Below, one piece after another: positions 22,976-34,759 of a DNA stretch of 64,000 bases. Position 1 is the stretch's first letter, and each line of letters starts with the position of its first letter. The notes under the pieces were generated by a model, which worked only from the letters and a program-made list of their open reading frames with translations, did not search any database and was not told where the DNA came from. Both the position numbers and the translations under genes were made by a program. This DNA is from Deroplatys truncata. Lineage: Eukaryota; Arthropoda; Insecta; Mantodea; Mantidae. The DNA lies in the NCBI GenBank assembly GCA_030765065.1, contig CM060990.1, positions 411,937,198-412,001,197 of the forward strand, read 5' to 3'.

Positions 22976-24213
22976 CAAGTTTATTCAAAAGTCATGTGCA
23001 AAAGTAAAGTTATTTTATTTGTCACTGGAATGACACACACAAACAAAAAAGGTGTGAAATAATAGAACATGTTTGTAAGTTTATACTGTGAACAATGTAT
23101 GAAAGGGCTGCTGACAGTAGTAGTAGTAGTTGTTTATGTGTTGACTGTTAGAATGGCATACTCAAAACAAGAGTGTGTATTTTGTGTGATGGAAATTGCA
23201 TGAACAGGGACTGGTAACAGTGAGAATATGCTTTCAAACAAGATTCAACAAGTGCCCACTACATAGGAACTGCATTTCACATTGGGTACAGAAGTTGAAG
23301 CCTGAGAGTCATACAGATCACCCATAAACATTGACGGAAGATAGTGGATGGGAACCCAAGCCACATTTCAAAGAAGTCCAGGAAGTTATAACCCATGCTA
23401 GTTGAAAACTCAAATGCCACAACCTCCTGTATAGCATATTCTCTGGCAATGTTAGTCCTTCAAACCATACCAACTGCAGCTCATTCAGGCACCGACACCA
23501 GCAGACAAGCCTAAATGCCTCACCTTCTGCATGAAATGCAAAACCTATTAGAGGAGGAATGATTCACCCACAGGCTAGTGTTAAGCCATGAGGCAATGCT
23601 CCATCTAAGCAGAAAGGTGAATCATCATTATGTTAGGATCTGGGGTACAGAAAACCTTATGTATGGGCCCTCCCTTTTTGACGAGTGTACTGTCACTGCT
23701 AAATCTGCCTGCAGTTGTTAAGAGAATGGCTTATGCCTCAAATGATGATAGATCTGGATGTAATCTTCTAACAGGATGGTGCTCCTCCCCACTGTCATCA
23801 TTATGTTTGCAGGTACCTGAATACCCCATACCAGTACATTGGATGTACTGGCCAAACTAGAGGTGAGATTTGGCAAATGCTGCTCTGGCCTCCATGATCA
23901 TCAGAGCTTTTTTATTTTTATTTTTTGATATGTGAAGGATGCTGTTTATATTCCCCATTACCATAGAACATGCATGATTTGAAGCAACGCGTCTCTGATA
24001 CAGTGGTGCGAATGATGGAAGATAATATGTTAAGACGTGTCTGGTAGGAATGAATTATCATTTAAACATCTGCTTTGTTACCCAGGGTGCTCATATTAAC
24101 ATTTGCAAACTTATAAATGTATTCTATTATTTTATACCACTTTTGTTTGTGTATGTCATTCTAGTAACAAATAAAGCTCCACTTTTGCACCATGACTTTT
24201 GAATAATCTTGTG
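22976..24213 (+). mobile_element. DUF4817/mariner-type element with ~100-bp TIRs
   Basis: Bases 22976-23080 (caagtttattcaaaagtcat...) are mirrored at 24117-24213 (...gacttttgaataatcttg), an imperfect TIR of about 100 bases. The 1.24-kb length fits mariner relatives. The plus-strand interior holds QDGAPPHCHHYVCRYLNT (second catalytic D block, near 23775-23830) and, after frame shifts, YVKDAVYIPP and RVSDTVVRMMEDNMLRRVW (near 23930-24040). These are hallmarks of the DUF4817-associated transposases common in insects. The N-terminal half is unrecognisable and the gene is dead. The end sequence resembles the MITE at 29411-29916. Confidence 0.75.
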
Positions 24214-24219
24214 TATGAA

Positions 24220-27210
24220 ATTGGTTTTCAACAGAATTCAATGTCTTCTAAATATTCTAATACAAAAAAATTAGCAGTTTAGAGGGATCTTTCACATAAG
24301 GCTTTTTGTAATAAGGTGAACATGTGTGAAAAATAACAGGAATCCATTGGTATTTCATCCTAGAATTTTTCTGAACCCTTCTTTTTTCAAAAACACAAAG
24401 GGTTTAAGGTTACTTCCAACATCACTAGCTATCTTTTTATCTTTCAATCTTTTCTATCTTACTTCTTAATTCCTTCCAGCATCTCTTATTTATGCTCTCT
24501 GAATCTCAAATTGTATGAATTAGGATGCTCATGGTATTAATATGTCATGTAAATAATCTATAATTACTTCACCCTACCAAACATTCCAGGTATTCTATCT
24601 TGGATAGGTTGTTGAATTGGTCAAGGTGGACATATGGCCTTCCTTGTCCTTTATTTATCATGTTCACCTCTGTGATCAGTTTGACACCAGCATACCTTTA
24701 AATTTAAAATTTTCATTTTACGTTCTGTTATTATGTACAGACAGGAGAAGTTACATGCAGTAGTAATTGGAGCAAATTGGTACAGAGTGGCTGAAAATGA
24801 GGAATTATAAGGAAAAGAACCAAGAAGTATTATTAAAAGGAGTGCCTCATGCATATACAGATAAGAATACAGCATCCAGTTCTGTAAAATGAACAAAGGG
24901 TGGTTGCGTAAAAGTGCAAATCTGATTTTGAGGAGTGAATCTTTTAAAAGTAGTGCAGATATTACACACAGATTACACAGTATGCTACATCATATACTTG
25001 CCACCAGCTTGACAATGCAAGTGTTTTCAGATGCAGAAATGAAGTCATGAGCTATGAAGTATGTGAATGAGGAAAACATTTTTCAGCAAATCCAACTTGT
25101 TATACCTATATTTCAAGTCAACCATTTTGGAGAAGCTGTCCACTTATAACATGATAGTTAATGCAATTGATTTAAATACAGTTTATATAAATTTATTGAT
25201 GACAATAGTTTCTTATCATTATTGTGGAAATTATATAGTAAAAAGACTAATTACCTACAATCAATTTTCAGAAGATTTTTGCATAATTTCCGATCTACCT
25301 GCATAATTTCATCATTTATTTTAAAAAGCTTATACACTTCAATTAAGGCCAGTTTCTTCTTCCCTTTAAAGTGCTTTAAAGTTTGTGACAATATCTTATA
25401 CCTAATACTTCAACTGAAATCAAACTGTTAAATTATGCAGCAGGTGTTTTAAAAATGCCCCAATCAACTCTTCACTTAGCACAGTGTATGAAATAATATG
25501 GATATATCATAACTGCTCTACACATGTCCCAAAATTCCCCATACTGGTCAAATATGATTTCAAGTTTTCCGCTTGCATTACAAACCTCTTTAGTGTTCTA
25601 TTATTTACAAGGGCACTGCTTAAAAGAAAAGAGTATACCTTCTATACTTTCAGTATATTTAAATAATCTCCTTGCCTATATAACATGCACAATGTAATAT
25701 TGAAACATACATACAAACTGCCACAATCTCACATCAGTGCTCTATCTTATGCTATCAATATGTGAGCTACTAGGCTATCAGCTACTGTGGTCACTAGCCT
25801 ATCTGAGGACATTACAGCTTTACTCCAGACAAATGGAGAGCTCCAGGTAATGTTTTAAGCACCACTTGCTTACCTGATTTATGTCACTAAAGTAACCCTA
25901 AAACTTAGCTCCTTAAAAGATCCCGAAAGGCATCATGTTCATCTCTGTGTATGCAAATGGAAGTTCTAGAGATATCAAAAGATTGATGCAATTTATATAC
26001 CTAATGATAGGCAAAATAATGGTAGATGTTGAAGATTTTGACAGCAAACTGCGTGATTCAGAGTAAAATATGTTAAGCAAAACTAAAATAAATATAAAGA
26101 TAATACTTATTATGTATTTCAATATTTAAACACTCTATACACTTTTAAGAAAACAGAATTACTTCTTCCGCCCCCCCAAGATATCTGAATGAACAATGCG
26201 AATAAATACCTGAAACTATAGTCCATAAGGAAATGAATATACCACATAAGAATAGGTTTTTTAGCTTTAACCATACAACAAATATTTATTTACTTCTTTA
26301 CAGAATATCAGCATTTAACATTCATGAAAAACAGCTTGTTAATTTAATTCTTCATGGATTGTACACTGTATTGTAGAAGCTGCATCCTCAGCTTTGGTAT
26401 TTCATGGCAATGCAATGAAATAGGATTGAATACATATTCAGTGTATTGTTTGTCCTTAATTTCAAATTGAAAATTTTAATATAAGCCTCTGAATAATGCA
26501 GAAATGATTCCTTCTGGTGGTATAAATAATGTTACCAATAAATAGCACTTCTGCCTATGTTGTCCTCCCTAAACACAACAGAATTTTTCAGAGGTATGAG
26601 CAATTTCTACACATAGGCTGCAGTTGAAGCTGCCATGGCACAGAAACAATCAAGTGCTATAATTCATATATAGTTTTAATAGCAAAATAAGCAGAGGAAA
26701 AGTAAGCCAGTACAAGTGAACCAATATTATAAGTGCATGGAGAAATACTTAACGTATAGATGAACTCTTAAATTGCACATAGTATTAAACCTGCAAGGCC
26801 TAACATACTGCACCTGTTCCATCAGACATATAAATAATCAGGAACTATAACCTAAATATAGTAAGATTAGAACAAGCATTTTGGAGCTTCTAGTCAGACA
26901 TCTATGTAAGTTGATGGAATAGTTCCATCCACGACGTGAAGGGGTAAACAGCTTAAATATTTCAGCGCTGCCTCATACTGATTAGTTCTCAAGTATTGTA
27001 TTCTCAAGTTCCCACTATTGTGTTGTTAATTAGAAACCTCAACCCCAATTAAGTTTTGGCATATAGTGCAAAAAGCAATATACTTTATTCAAACAGGAAT
27101 GTCATTTGGGATATATGACTGCCCTCTTCTGCAAACACATGGCAATAAAGCAATGGCTCACTGTTTTATGGAAACAAAATGAATATTTCTATAAAAAGTA
27201 AACAAAAAAC
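24220..27210. other. Intron-like, no recognisable feature
   Basis: Three kilobases of AT-rich sequence. Short open frames here have no recognised domains, codon structure or splice context that I trust. Confidence 0.45.
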
Positions 27211-27216
27211 ATAATA

Positions 27217-29219
27217 CTGTATTTACTCAGCTATAGAACCTCCTCTTTTCCCCTATTTTTACTTCCAAAATTGGGGGAGGGTCGTATAGGTGCCAACTTC
27301 ATAAAATCAATTAGTTTGGAGAGGAGTAATTAAAAAATAGCTATTTTTCAATGCTATTTTGAGATTTTTAATTGAAATAAACAAAATTACATATGTAAAC
27401 AACAATTCATTGCTGTAATAGTAAGTTTGTTAACATCCCACGCAGTGATAACCTCTGCAAAAATGCATAATGTGGTGGATGGGCATGGCCTGTAGAACAA
27501 GGAACACATGCAGATTGAAACTTGAATAACAGTTGGCTACATATAATATGAAAATCCTTATTTTTAATACCGGTATAGGTAATTATGTTCATGCTTCACA
27601 AAAATATTTAAGCAAGGGATGAATAGCAATACGGTACCTATTGCGTGGAATCACAGGAATCCTCATCACTGTCTTCACTGCCGTCATCATTGCTAGAGTA
27701 TGTGTCTTCATTTCCTTCACGTTCTTTCCATAGAAAATCATCTTCAAAGCCATCTAATCCACATGTTATTCCAGTCTTTTTCAAAACTCTTTTCAACAAT
27801 TTCAGCAGTGATCAGTCCCCAAGCATGCATAATCCATTCACAAATGCATTGTATTGATGGTCGCTAGATTTTCCTGGTTTTTGTTGTCTTGTGCACATTG
27901 TCCACCTGTTAGTGTAATAAGTCTCAAATGGCCCTTATAAGGCTTGTTTATGAAAAGTCTAATGGCTGCAAAATGGATGTAAGTCCTCCTTGGATAATCG
28001 CTGGATACATTTTGGTTAAATTCAATCGAGTTTTAACACCAACTAAGTGACCGCGAAAGCTGTTGAGTACAAGCATAGACTTTTTTTATTAAGGAGAGTT
28101 CCTGGACATCATTCCCACACAGTTCTTAACCAGTCCTTCATCAGATCTGCATTCATCCACCCTTTCTCCTGTATAGAGATGTGACTTTCCTTCTGAAAGT
28201 CTTCTTTAGCCAGAGTTTTCCACTTGAAAACACAGTATGGCAGGAGTTTCCTGCCATCTGCAGTCATACATAGCATCACAGTAGAGCAGTAACTTCTCAG
28301 CTCCAGTAGTTTTCACTAAAACACTTGATGCTCCTGCTGTATTTATCGATGTGCTTGTTAGCAGGTCGAAAAAAAAAAAAACTGGTTTGGTCAGCGTTTT
28401 GAATTTGCGATAAAAGAAAGTTATGTTCTTGACGGAGACTTATCACGAAACAAGAAATTCTATGACTTTCTCTGTGTAGTCGGCTGGAAGCCATTGACAT
28501 AGTGAAGTTCTTCTGCTCAAACTCAAAGTGTTGTGATGCATAAATCATACTGCCCAGCCTCAGCTCACTTTAAATTCTGAACCCGAGATCTTTTGCAATC
28601 TCATGTGCCTTAAACTGCAGCATTTCATGTGTTACAGAGTGACCATTGTTTTTTGTTTAACAACCTACTCGAATACTTTTTTATTGACTTCTTAGTACTT
28701 TCCTTTCTGTATTCCATGAAAGGATTTATGATTTCTCTTAACTAGCATTAGCTGATCTTTCTGGTTGAGCCAATATCAAATCATTTTAGATTGTACGTTG
28801 AATTCACAAGATGCCACTCTTATGACATTTTTATTTGCAAATTTGACAGCATTTAATTTAGAAGAGGCTGTAAAACTCATCCTGAAATTCTTGGAACTCA
28901 TTCTTTTAAGTTTTCACACTCACAGTAAGCATCAAAGATAAAGATTGGATACGTAAAGAAAGTGCAAACTAAGCGCCTGCACGAGTGGGTGAGAACTAGG
29001 AAGGGGTTGGTTTTATCCTTCTTTTGTGATTGGTAGTAGCCTGAAAGACTCATTGTTACGAGTTTTAGCATGCTGTTTGCTTGTCACAGAAGCTAATAAG
29101 GCAACATTGTTAGATTTAGATTGACATAAGTAAGGAATTTCCTAGAATTTTTAATTTTGCCTATCAAACATTAAGGGGGGTACTATAGGCGATGGGGTCC
29201 TATAGCCAAATAAATACAG
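27217..29219 (-). mobile_element. pogo-type element with TA target site
   Basis: Left end ctgtatttactcagctatag (27217-) and right end, reversed, ctgtatttatttggctatag (to 29219) match, with ta on both sides (27215-27216 and 29220-29221). This is the usual pogo terminus in insects (ctgtatttactc...tata). Length 2003 bases; one transposase remnant on the minus strand. Confidence 0.85.
27640..28560 (-). pseudogene. pogo (Tigger-like) transposase remnant
   Basis: The minus strand shows ASQHFEFEQKNFTMSM (near 28500) and QIQNADQT, then, across an A-rich interruption near 28370, PANKHIDKYSRSIK, KTTGAEKLLLYCDAMYD, EGKSHLYTGERVDE, KKSMLVLNSFRGHLVGVKTR (second catalytic Asp changed to N in LNSFRGH; family LDSFRGH) and QGGLTSILQPLD, ending with CICEWIMHAW and EIVEKSFEKDW near 27780-27850. 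This is the DDE domain of pogo transposases. At least five stops or frame changes; the N-terminal DNA-binding domain is only partly visible. Confidence 0.75.
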
Positions 29220-29410
29220 TACATGCATGCATATGCAAATATTGGTTGAATATGCACTAACCTTTTAAATAATATGCATATATATGCAGTATAAAATTTC
29301 TCCAGTTGATTTCTCATATCATGAAACACATTTCTCTCTACCACACATATGTTTAACTTTCAACAAAACAAACACGCAAATAATTAAGAATCCACCCCTA
29401 TTAATCACAT

Positions 29411-29916
29411 ACACAGGATTATTCAAAAAGAAGGAACAGATTTTAAATATTCATTTTTAATGAACGACAATAGATAGTAACACATATGACACATCACTGA
29501 ATAGAGGAAGGTTCAAAGTTTTAAGTCCCACCTATTAGTTCCATTTAGTGCCTACAGTGGCGCCTGGTTTGTTTACAAGGAAATGGCGATGCCACAGGAA
29601 AAGTCGTTTTGTGCTGCAATATGCAAAGAGCAAATCCATTGTTTCACTGCAGCGTGCATTTTGTTGTAAGTTCAACAACGAGCCGCCTCGTGATAAAAAA
29701 TTTACAACTGACACAATAAATTCGTAGAAGATGGTTGCATATTCAAACGGAAAAGCATTGGTCATCTTGGCATAACAAATGGTGCTTATTTTGAACACAT
29801 TAAATAAAATTTTAAACTCTTCTCTATTCAGTGATGTATCACATGTGTCGCCATCTATTGTTGTTCATTAAAATAAATATTTAAGGTCTGCTCCTTTTTT
29901 CCGAATAACCCTGTGT
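29411..29916 (+). mobile_element. MITE derived from a DUF4817 element
   Basis: The two ends form a terminal inverted repeat of about 110 bases (left acacaggattattcaaaaag; right, reversed, acacagggttattcggaaaa). The 290-base interior retains a start at 29583 and, in a shifted frame, YAKSKSIVSLQRAFCCKFNN and EPPRDKKF, the helix-turn-helix DUF4817 domain, joined directly to GITNGAYFEHI-like C-terminal codons. The catalytic core is deleted. This is a clear example of a MITE formed by internal deletion. Confidence 0.8.
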
Positions 29917-30129
29917 TACTGAACATTAGGGTTCTAATTTAATACAAACATAAAACACTTTAAGTGAGATATCACTCTAATTTAAACCAGAGGAAGCAAG
30001 TGATTAGAATTTGAACTATTTTGTCAGCAGAGTAACAAGTTGTAGCTGGCAAGGCAGAAAGAGATGTGCTATTGTTGAGAGTTTTGAGGTGCTAGTTGAT
30101 GACAATTTCCTGTAGACCTAGTTGGATTA

Positions 30130-31060
30130 ATTCAATTCAATTTACTGGTTCTGTAGATCATATACATGATATAAGACATGTCAAAAATACATATACAGCA
30201 ATGTACAATACATAGGAAAATCCTCAAAATGTTTAGAAATTATGTGTTAAAACAATATTAGTTTATATAATTGCTATTAATTAAAATGTATTAAAACCCA
30301 GGCTTACTTGTGCAATGAGATGTTAACATTAATAAATCTCTACTCATCAGATTCTTTTGAATCTGTTTCTTTTATCAAAAGTGCAAAAACTCATCAAATA
30401 AATCATAACATTTATTGCATAAATATTATGTACGTGCTTTTTCAAAATTGAAGTATATTTTATGTTTTATTTCCAAAGATAGATTATAAAACTGGATACT
30501 TCTATAATAAAAACTATTCCCATATAAATCATAATTAGTATTAAAAAGTTTTTGATATATGTTCGTATTTCTACAAAGGTTTCAAACAAATATATACATG
30601 GTAATGGTAACATAATTAAAACTCTAAAATATGCCTTACAACAGTGGTGGGTAGATTAAACAAATTCTAATGATTTTTTTACTGTAATCTAAATATTTTT
30701 ATCATTTCACTGCTATTTCCCCATAAAGATATTCCATATGATACATGTGAATAAAATTTTGCAAAATACACAGCTCTTAATGTGTACCAACACATTATAG
30801 TGATTATAATGCTGATACTGAGGGTGACACATAGATATAGTCAATAATAAAACTGAATTTTGAATGGTATTGTAATTAATTGACTCATTTCAGCCATAAA
30901 TAATGTCTCTTTTCCACTAACAATTTATGACTCTGTCTGCTTAGAGCCATATTTTTACCACAAATATATCTATCATGTTTCAATTTAGATTTTTCAAAAT
31001 GTTGTTCAATTATCTTTTCATTTGGAGGGTCTAGCAGCAGTTCTTTTATTTTACTGAATG
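30130..31060 (-). mobile_element. Jockey-like LINE 3' fragment
   Basis: Minus strand: KFYSHVSYGISLWGNSSEM followed by IKIFRLQ (near 30680-30800) matches the C-terminal RT segment MTYGITFWGNS of the LINE at 55.9-58.6 kb. The element ends near 30130 with atctacagaaccagtaaatt, a typical insect LINE 3' end. Stops are frequent; old copy. Confidence 0.65.
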
Positions 31061-31082
31061 GGAATTTTTTCTGATGAACCTA

Positions 31083-32346
31083 CAAGGGTGGTTTGATAAG
31101 TTCTCAGAACGGAATAGAAAAAAAGTACTTATATCACTAAAACTTTTTTTATTTTTCAATGTAGTCTCCTTATAGATTAATGCACTTGGTGCAACGATGT
31201 TCCAGTGCCTTTATCCCATCTCAAAAATGAGATTCCTCAACTCCGACTATCAATTCTTCATTTGAAGTGAATCTTTGTCCACCAAGAAAAATTTTCAGTT
31301 GTGGGAAGAGATGGAAGTCTTACAGAGCCATATCAGGTGAATAAGGCAGATGTGGCAACAATTCATACCTTAGTTCGTGTAATTTTGCCATGGCGACGGC
31401 ACATGTGTGGGCGCGCATTGTCTTGATGGAAGATAACTTTCTTCCTTGCTAAATCTGGCCTTTTTTCGTGTATCTTTTGTTGCAATTTGTCCAGGAGGTT
31501 AGCATAGTATTCTCCAGTAATTGTTTGCCCAGTGGGGAGATAATCTACAAACAGAAACCCCTTCACATCCCAGAATACTGATGCCATGACCTTTCCAGCC
31601 AAATGAATTGTCTTTGCTTTCTTTGGTGGCGGGGAATCAGCATGTTTCCCTGCTTTGACTGTTGTTTTGTCTCTGGAGTACAGTAGTGGACCGAAGTTTC
31701 ATTTGTGGTGACAAACCGGCGCAAAAAATCTTGTTCGTTTCTCCTAAAATGGGCCAAACATTGTTCCGATATTTCCATTCTCATGCGTTTTTGATCCAGC
31801 GTCAAGAGTCGTGGCACCCATCTCGCAGATAATTTTTTCATCTTTAATTCTTCAGTTAAAATGTGATATATCCTTTCAGATGACATCTGGCAAGCATGAA
31901 CAATTTCACGCACTTTCAATCGGTGATCCTCCATGATCATTTTTTGCACTTTTGCAATGATTTCTGGAGTAGTGACACATATTGGCCGACCACTGCGCAG
32001 ATCATCATCTAAGCTCTCCCGACCAAATTTAAATTCATTTGTCCACTTGGCAACAGTTGAATATGAAGGAGCAGAGTCCCCCAATGTATTCTGGAAGTCA
32101 GCATGAATGTCCTTTGCTTTCATACCTTTCTTTATGAAGTTCTTAATCACTGCTCGAATCTGGATTTTTTCCATCTTTGCAAATCCCTACGCGGGAACAG
32201 AGGCACGTCACCACCACAGCTTTCTTCCAAGAGCACTGATGTGGCACGTGTTTACAGGCAACAGTCCAATGAATATCACGTGAACAACTCGTTGTGCTAG
32301 TGCTGACCCATCGTGGTGATTCTGAGAACTTTTCAAACCACCCTCG
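31083..32346 (-). mobile_element. mariner element with TIRs and TA duplication
   Basis: Left end caagggtggtttgataagtt and right end, reversed, cgagggtggtttgaaaagtt match over about 27 bases with few mismatches, flanked by ta at 31081-31082 and 32347-32348. At 1264 bases it has full mariner length. Confidence 0.92.
31150..32174 (-). pseudogene. mariner transposase, broken
   Basis: The start at 32174 (MEKIQIRAVIKNFIKKGMKA) opens a 203-codon frame with the HTH domain and the linker WVPRLLTLDQKRMR. The first catalytic block reads TNETSVHY where mariners have VDETW, so the first Asp is replaced by Asn. The frame then shifts; 31363-31602 holds VFWDVKGFLFVDYLPTG and the second Asp in FHQDNARPH. A last piece in another frame has HLFPQLKIFLGGQRFTSNEE and KCINL.GDYIEK. 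Family length is about 345 residues; here there are at least two frame changes and two stops. Confidence 0.88.
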
Positions 32347-32348
32347 TA

Positions 32349-32990
32349 GTATATCAGGCATTGAAAGAGCTGTTGGCTCGGATTCCTGAACAGTTTCCTC
32401 CAGATCATGGAGTTGTTAGCTGGCTGTTCAACTTCTTTCTAAAACTCTTATTTAATTTTTTTATTATCATTACTAATAGTTGATCTATCCAAACTTTTAT
32501 AATATTTTCAAATATTCATTGGGAAATTGAGATCACAATCATTTATTTCATTAATTACATGTATAAATAAACATGAAAACTGTAAATGTTATTCTCAATA
32601 TCATTTTTTGAAATAATATGGTCAGCCTGTTGTCACATATTAGCAACCTTTGGTATTTTATTTATTTGTTTATTTATTATTGTTAACCTTGAGCAGTGAA
32701 AGGTGGTTTCAAAGTATTCCTGTTGCAGTATTGCTCCCTTTCTTATTATTACATGGCCTTATGGGTTTTGCATATCAGTTTGATAGTTTTTATCAGCCAT
32801 TATCAGTTGCAGGAACTGAAATTAGTATATACGATTGAAAGTCACTGGAATGTCCTTCGTAATGCTGGTACAAAATAGGGATTCAGGTACAGGAAACTCT
32901 GGAATAAGGGATTTTTAAAGATGCATAAATAGAAATCATTGTTTTATTTGCATTATATATGCACAAAAAGGTACTTATATATTACTCACA
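32349..32990. other. No recognisable feature
   Basis: AT-rich sequence between two mariner elements. A run of tttattta repeats lies near 32650-32680. No gene is seen. Confidence 0.45.
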
Positions 32991-32994
32991 ATTT

Positions 32995-34205
32995 AACATC
33001 CTTCAAAGTAATCCCCAAGACATCCACACATCCTTGTCAATGACAAGGAAGGTGCTGAATACCATCAGCTGTGTGTGATGCATCTCTGTGCAACACCTAA
33101 GTCGAAAAGCTGTTAAGATGACCTCCCTGTTTGTAAACTGCTGCCCACGTAGCAGCTTCTTCAATTTCGGAATCAGATCGAAGTCGCATGGACCGAGATC
33201 TGGGGAGTACAGAGGGTGTTGCAAGATCTCCCACCCTCACCGCTGCAAAAGATTGTGGACACCAGCTGCAGTGTGGCTATTGCATTATCATGGAGGATTA
33301 TGGTATTGTTGGAAGTGCTGGACATTTCCTCTGCCGTGTACGACATAGATTGTACACCAGGAATTATTCTGTGTTATGCGGCAGTGATAGTGCAGCCCTC
33401 ATAAATAGGATGACACTCTAGAATACCTTGACTAGCATATACCAAAATGATCATGACTTTTCTGGGTGATGGATTCCGTCAAAACTTGTGTCTTAGTGGC
33501 AAAGCATGATCATGCCATTTTTGAATGACTCTTTAGTTCCGGTTCATACTCTCGTGCCCAGGTTTCATCAATTGCAATTATTTGATTCAACATGTCATTT
33601 CCTTCACGGAATTGCTCCATATGGATATCGCATGTCTTGTATTGATTCCATTTTTGCAACTCATCTAACACATGTGCTACCCATTTTGCACAAACTTTGT
33701 ACATCTTCACATCCTCTTGTAAAATGCGGAACGCTGTCAGTCATAAATGCCATACGTGCGGATAAATCCACCACAGTCCAATGCCTTTCATCTGTTAAAC
33801 AGTGTTCAATAATAGCCACTTGCACCTCTGTGTGAGCAGACTCTGGATGTCTACTGCGTGGCAGGTAAACACTTGCTATGCATCCATGTTTGAAAGCCTC
33901 CACCCAACGCGCAACAGTTCAATAATGCAACCCCTAACACCCAATGCTTCTCATAGCTCATCACGACAGGGACGAGCATTTCTGCACATATGACTGCTGT
34001 TCAACTTTACTTACAGCCATCTGGAACACAGCCTCTAAGATTCTAACTTTTGCATGTGCTGTCTAATAGCCACCAATGCATTCAGATGCAATCTGGTTGT
34101 GGCATCCCATACTGAGTACATGTTTTCAAACGTATATATTGAACTGTATATTCGGTTATTCATAAAATAAAAAATAGTTGCCATGACTACTGAAATAGCC
34201 CTCGT
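32995..34205 (-). pseudogene. Second, degraded mariner-like element
   Basis: Minus strand: an end repeat tacgagggctatttcagtag begins near 34206, followed by AFKHGCIASVYLPRSRHPES and VQVAIIEHCLTDERHWTV (33661-33903), the first Asp block IAIDETWAREYEPELKSHSK (33510-33600), and the third block QHPLYSPDLGPCDFDLIPKL (33160-33224). The first and third catalytic Asp are kept, but the frame is broken several times. The far (left) end repeat is not found. It is a different subfamily from the neighbour at 31083. Confidence 0.8.
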
Positions 34206-34329
34206 ATATAATGCATGAGGTGAATTTTAAACACATTATATGTAAATGCCACAGATTTCATTTAATGATAAGCTAAAGTTACCGTTTATCAGCTTTTTAA
34301 GTATTCCTGTGCACTACAGAATAAGCACT

Positions 34330-34610
34330 CATGGATGTATTTATTTAATTTTCATTTAAAAGATTTCAACGGAGTATTTTGTTTAATTGACTTTGGCAGT
34401 TTGTTGTACAGCATAATTCTTTTATACTTAAGGTTTCTTCATATAAACTTGTACACTGAAATATAACTGACAGTTTGTGCTTATTCCAGGTGTGGTATGA
34501 GAGTATAAGAGAATTGATTTGAAATTCATGTATCTTTGTCTTAGCGTGGAGTAATACCCCATATATGTACAATGATGAAAGGGGGTAAGATATCCATTTT
34601 TTTGGAATAG
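34330..34610 (-). pseudogene. LINE C-terminal fragment
   Basis: A 68-codon minus-strand frame (34366-34572) reads INSLILSYHTWNKHKLSVIF and SLYEETLSIKELCC, with .CQSQLNKIL. The order H.TRNK..L..p...TSLY..S....KLYN.LP is the usual end of Jockey/CR1-type LINE proteins. Short and degraded. Confidence 0.55.
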
Positions 34611-34730
34611 TTACCTACAACTACTTGTTGATGATTTTTCCCCCTTAAGTCTTACAATCCCTTTCTGAATTGTAAATATTTCTTTACTGTATAATGAGTT
34701 ACTGAGAATATATTTGTGTGTGCAATCTAT

Positions 34731-34755
34731 GTGTGTGCGTGTGTGTGTGTGTGTG
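34731..34755. repeat. (GT)n microsatellite
   Basis: gtgtgtgc(gt)n within a TG-rich stretch. Confidence 0.9.
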
Positions 34756-34759
34756 GCGT

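Noticed and set aside
25990-26110. Possible minus-strand exon in the 69-codon frame at 25913-26122
   Set aside because: Acceptor and donor can be drawn, but the translation is low-complexity and hydrophobic, with no recognisable similarity.
32103-32408. Several overlapping 60-70 codon frames at the mariner right end
   Set aside because: Shadows of the mariner 5' region and its TIR.
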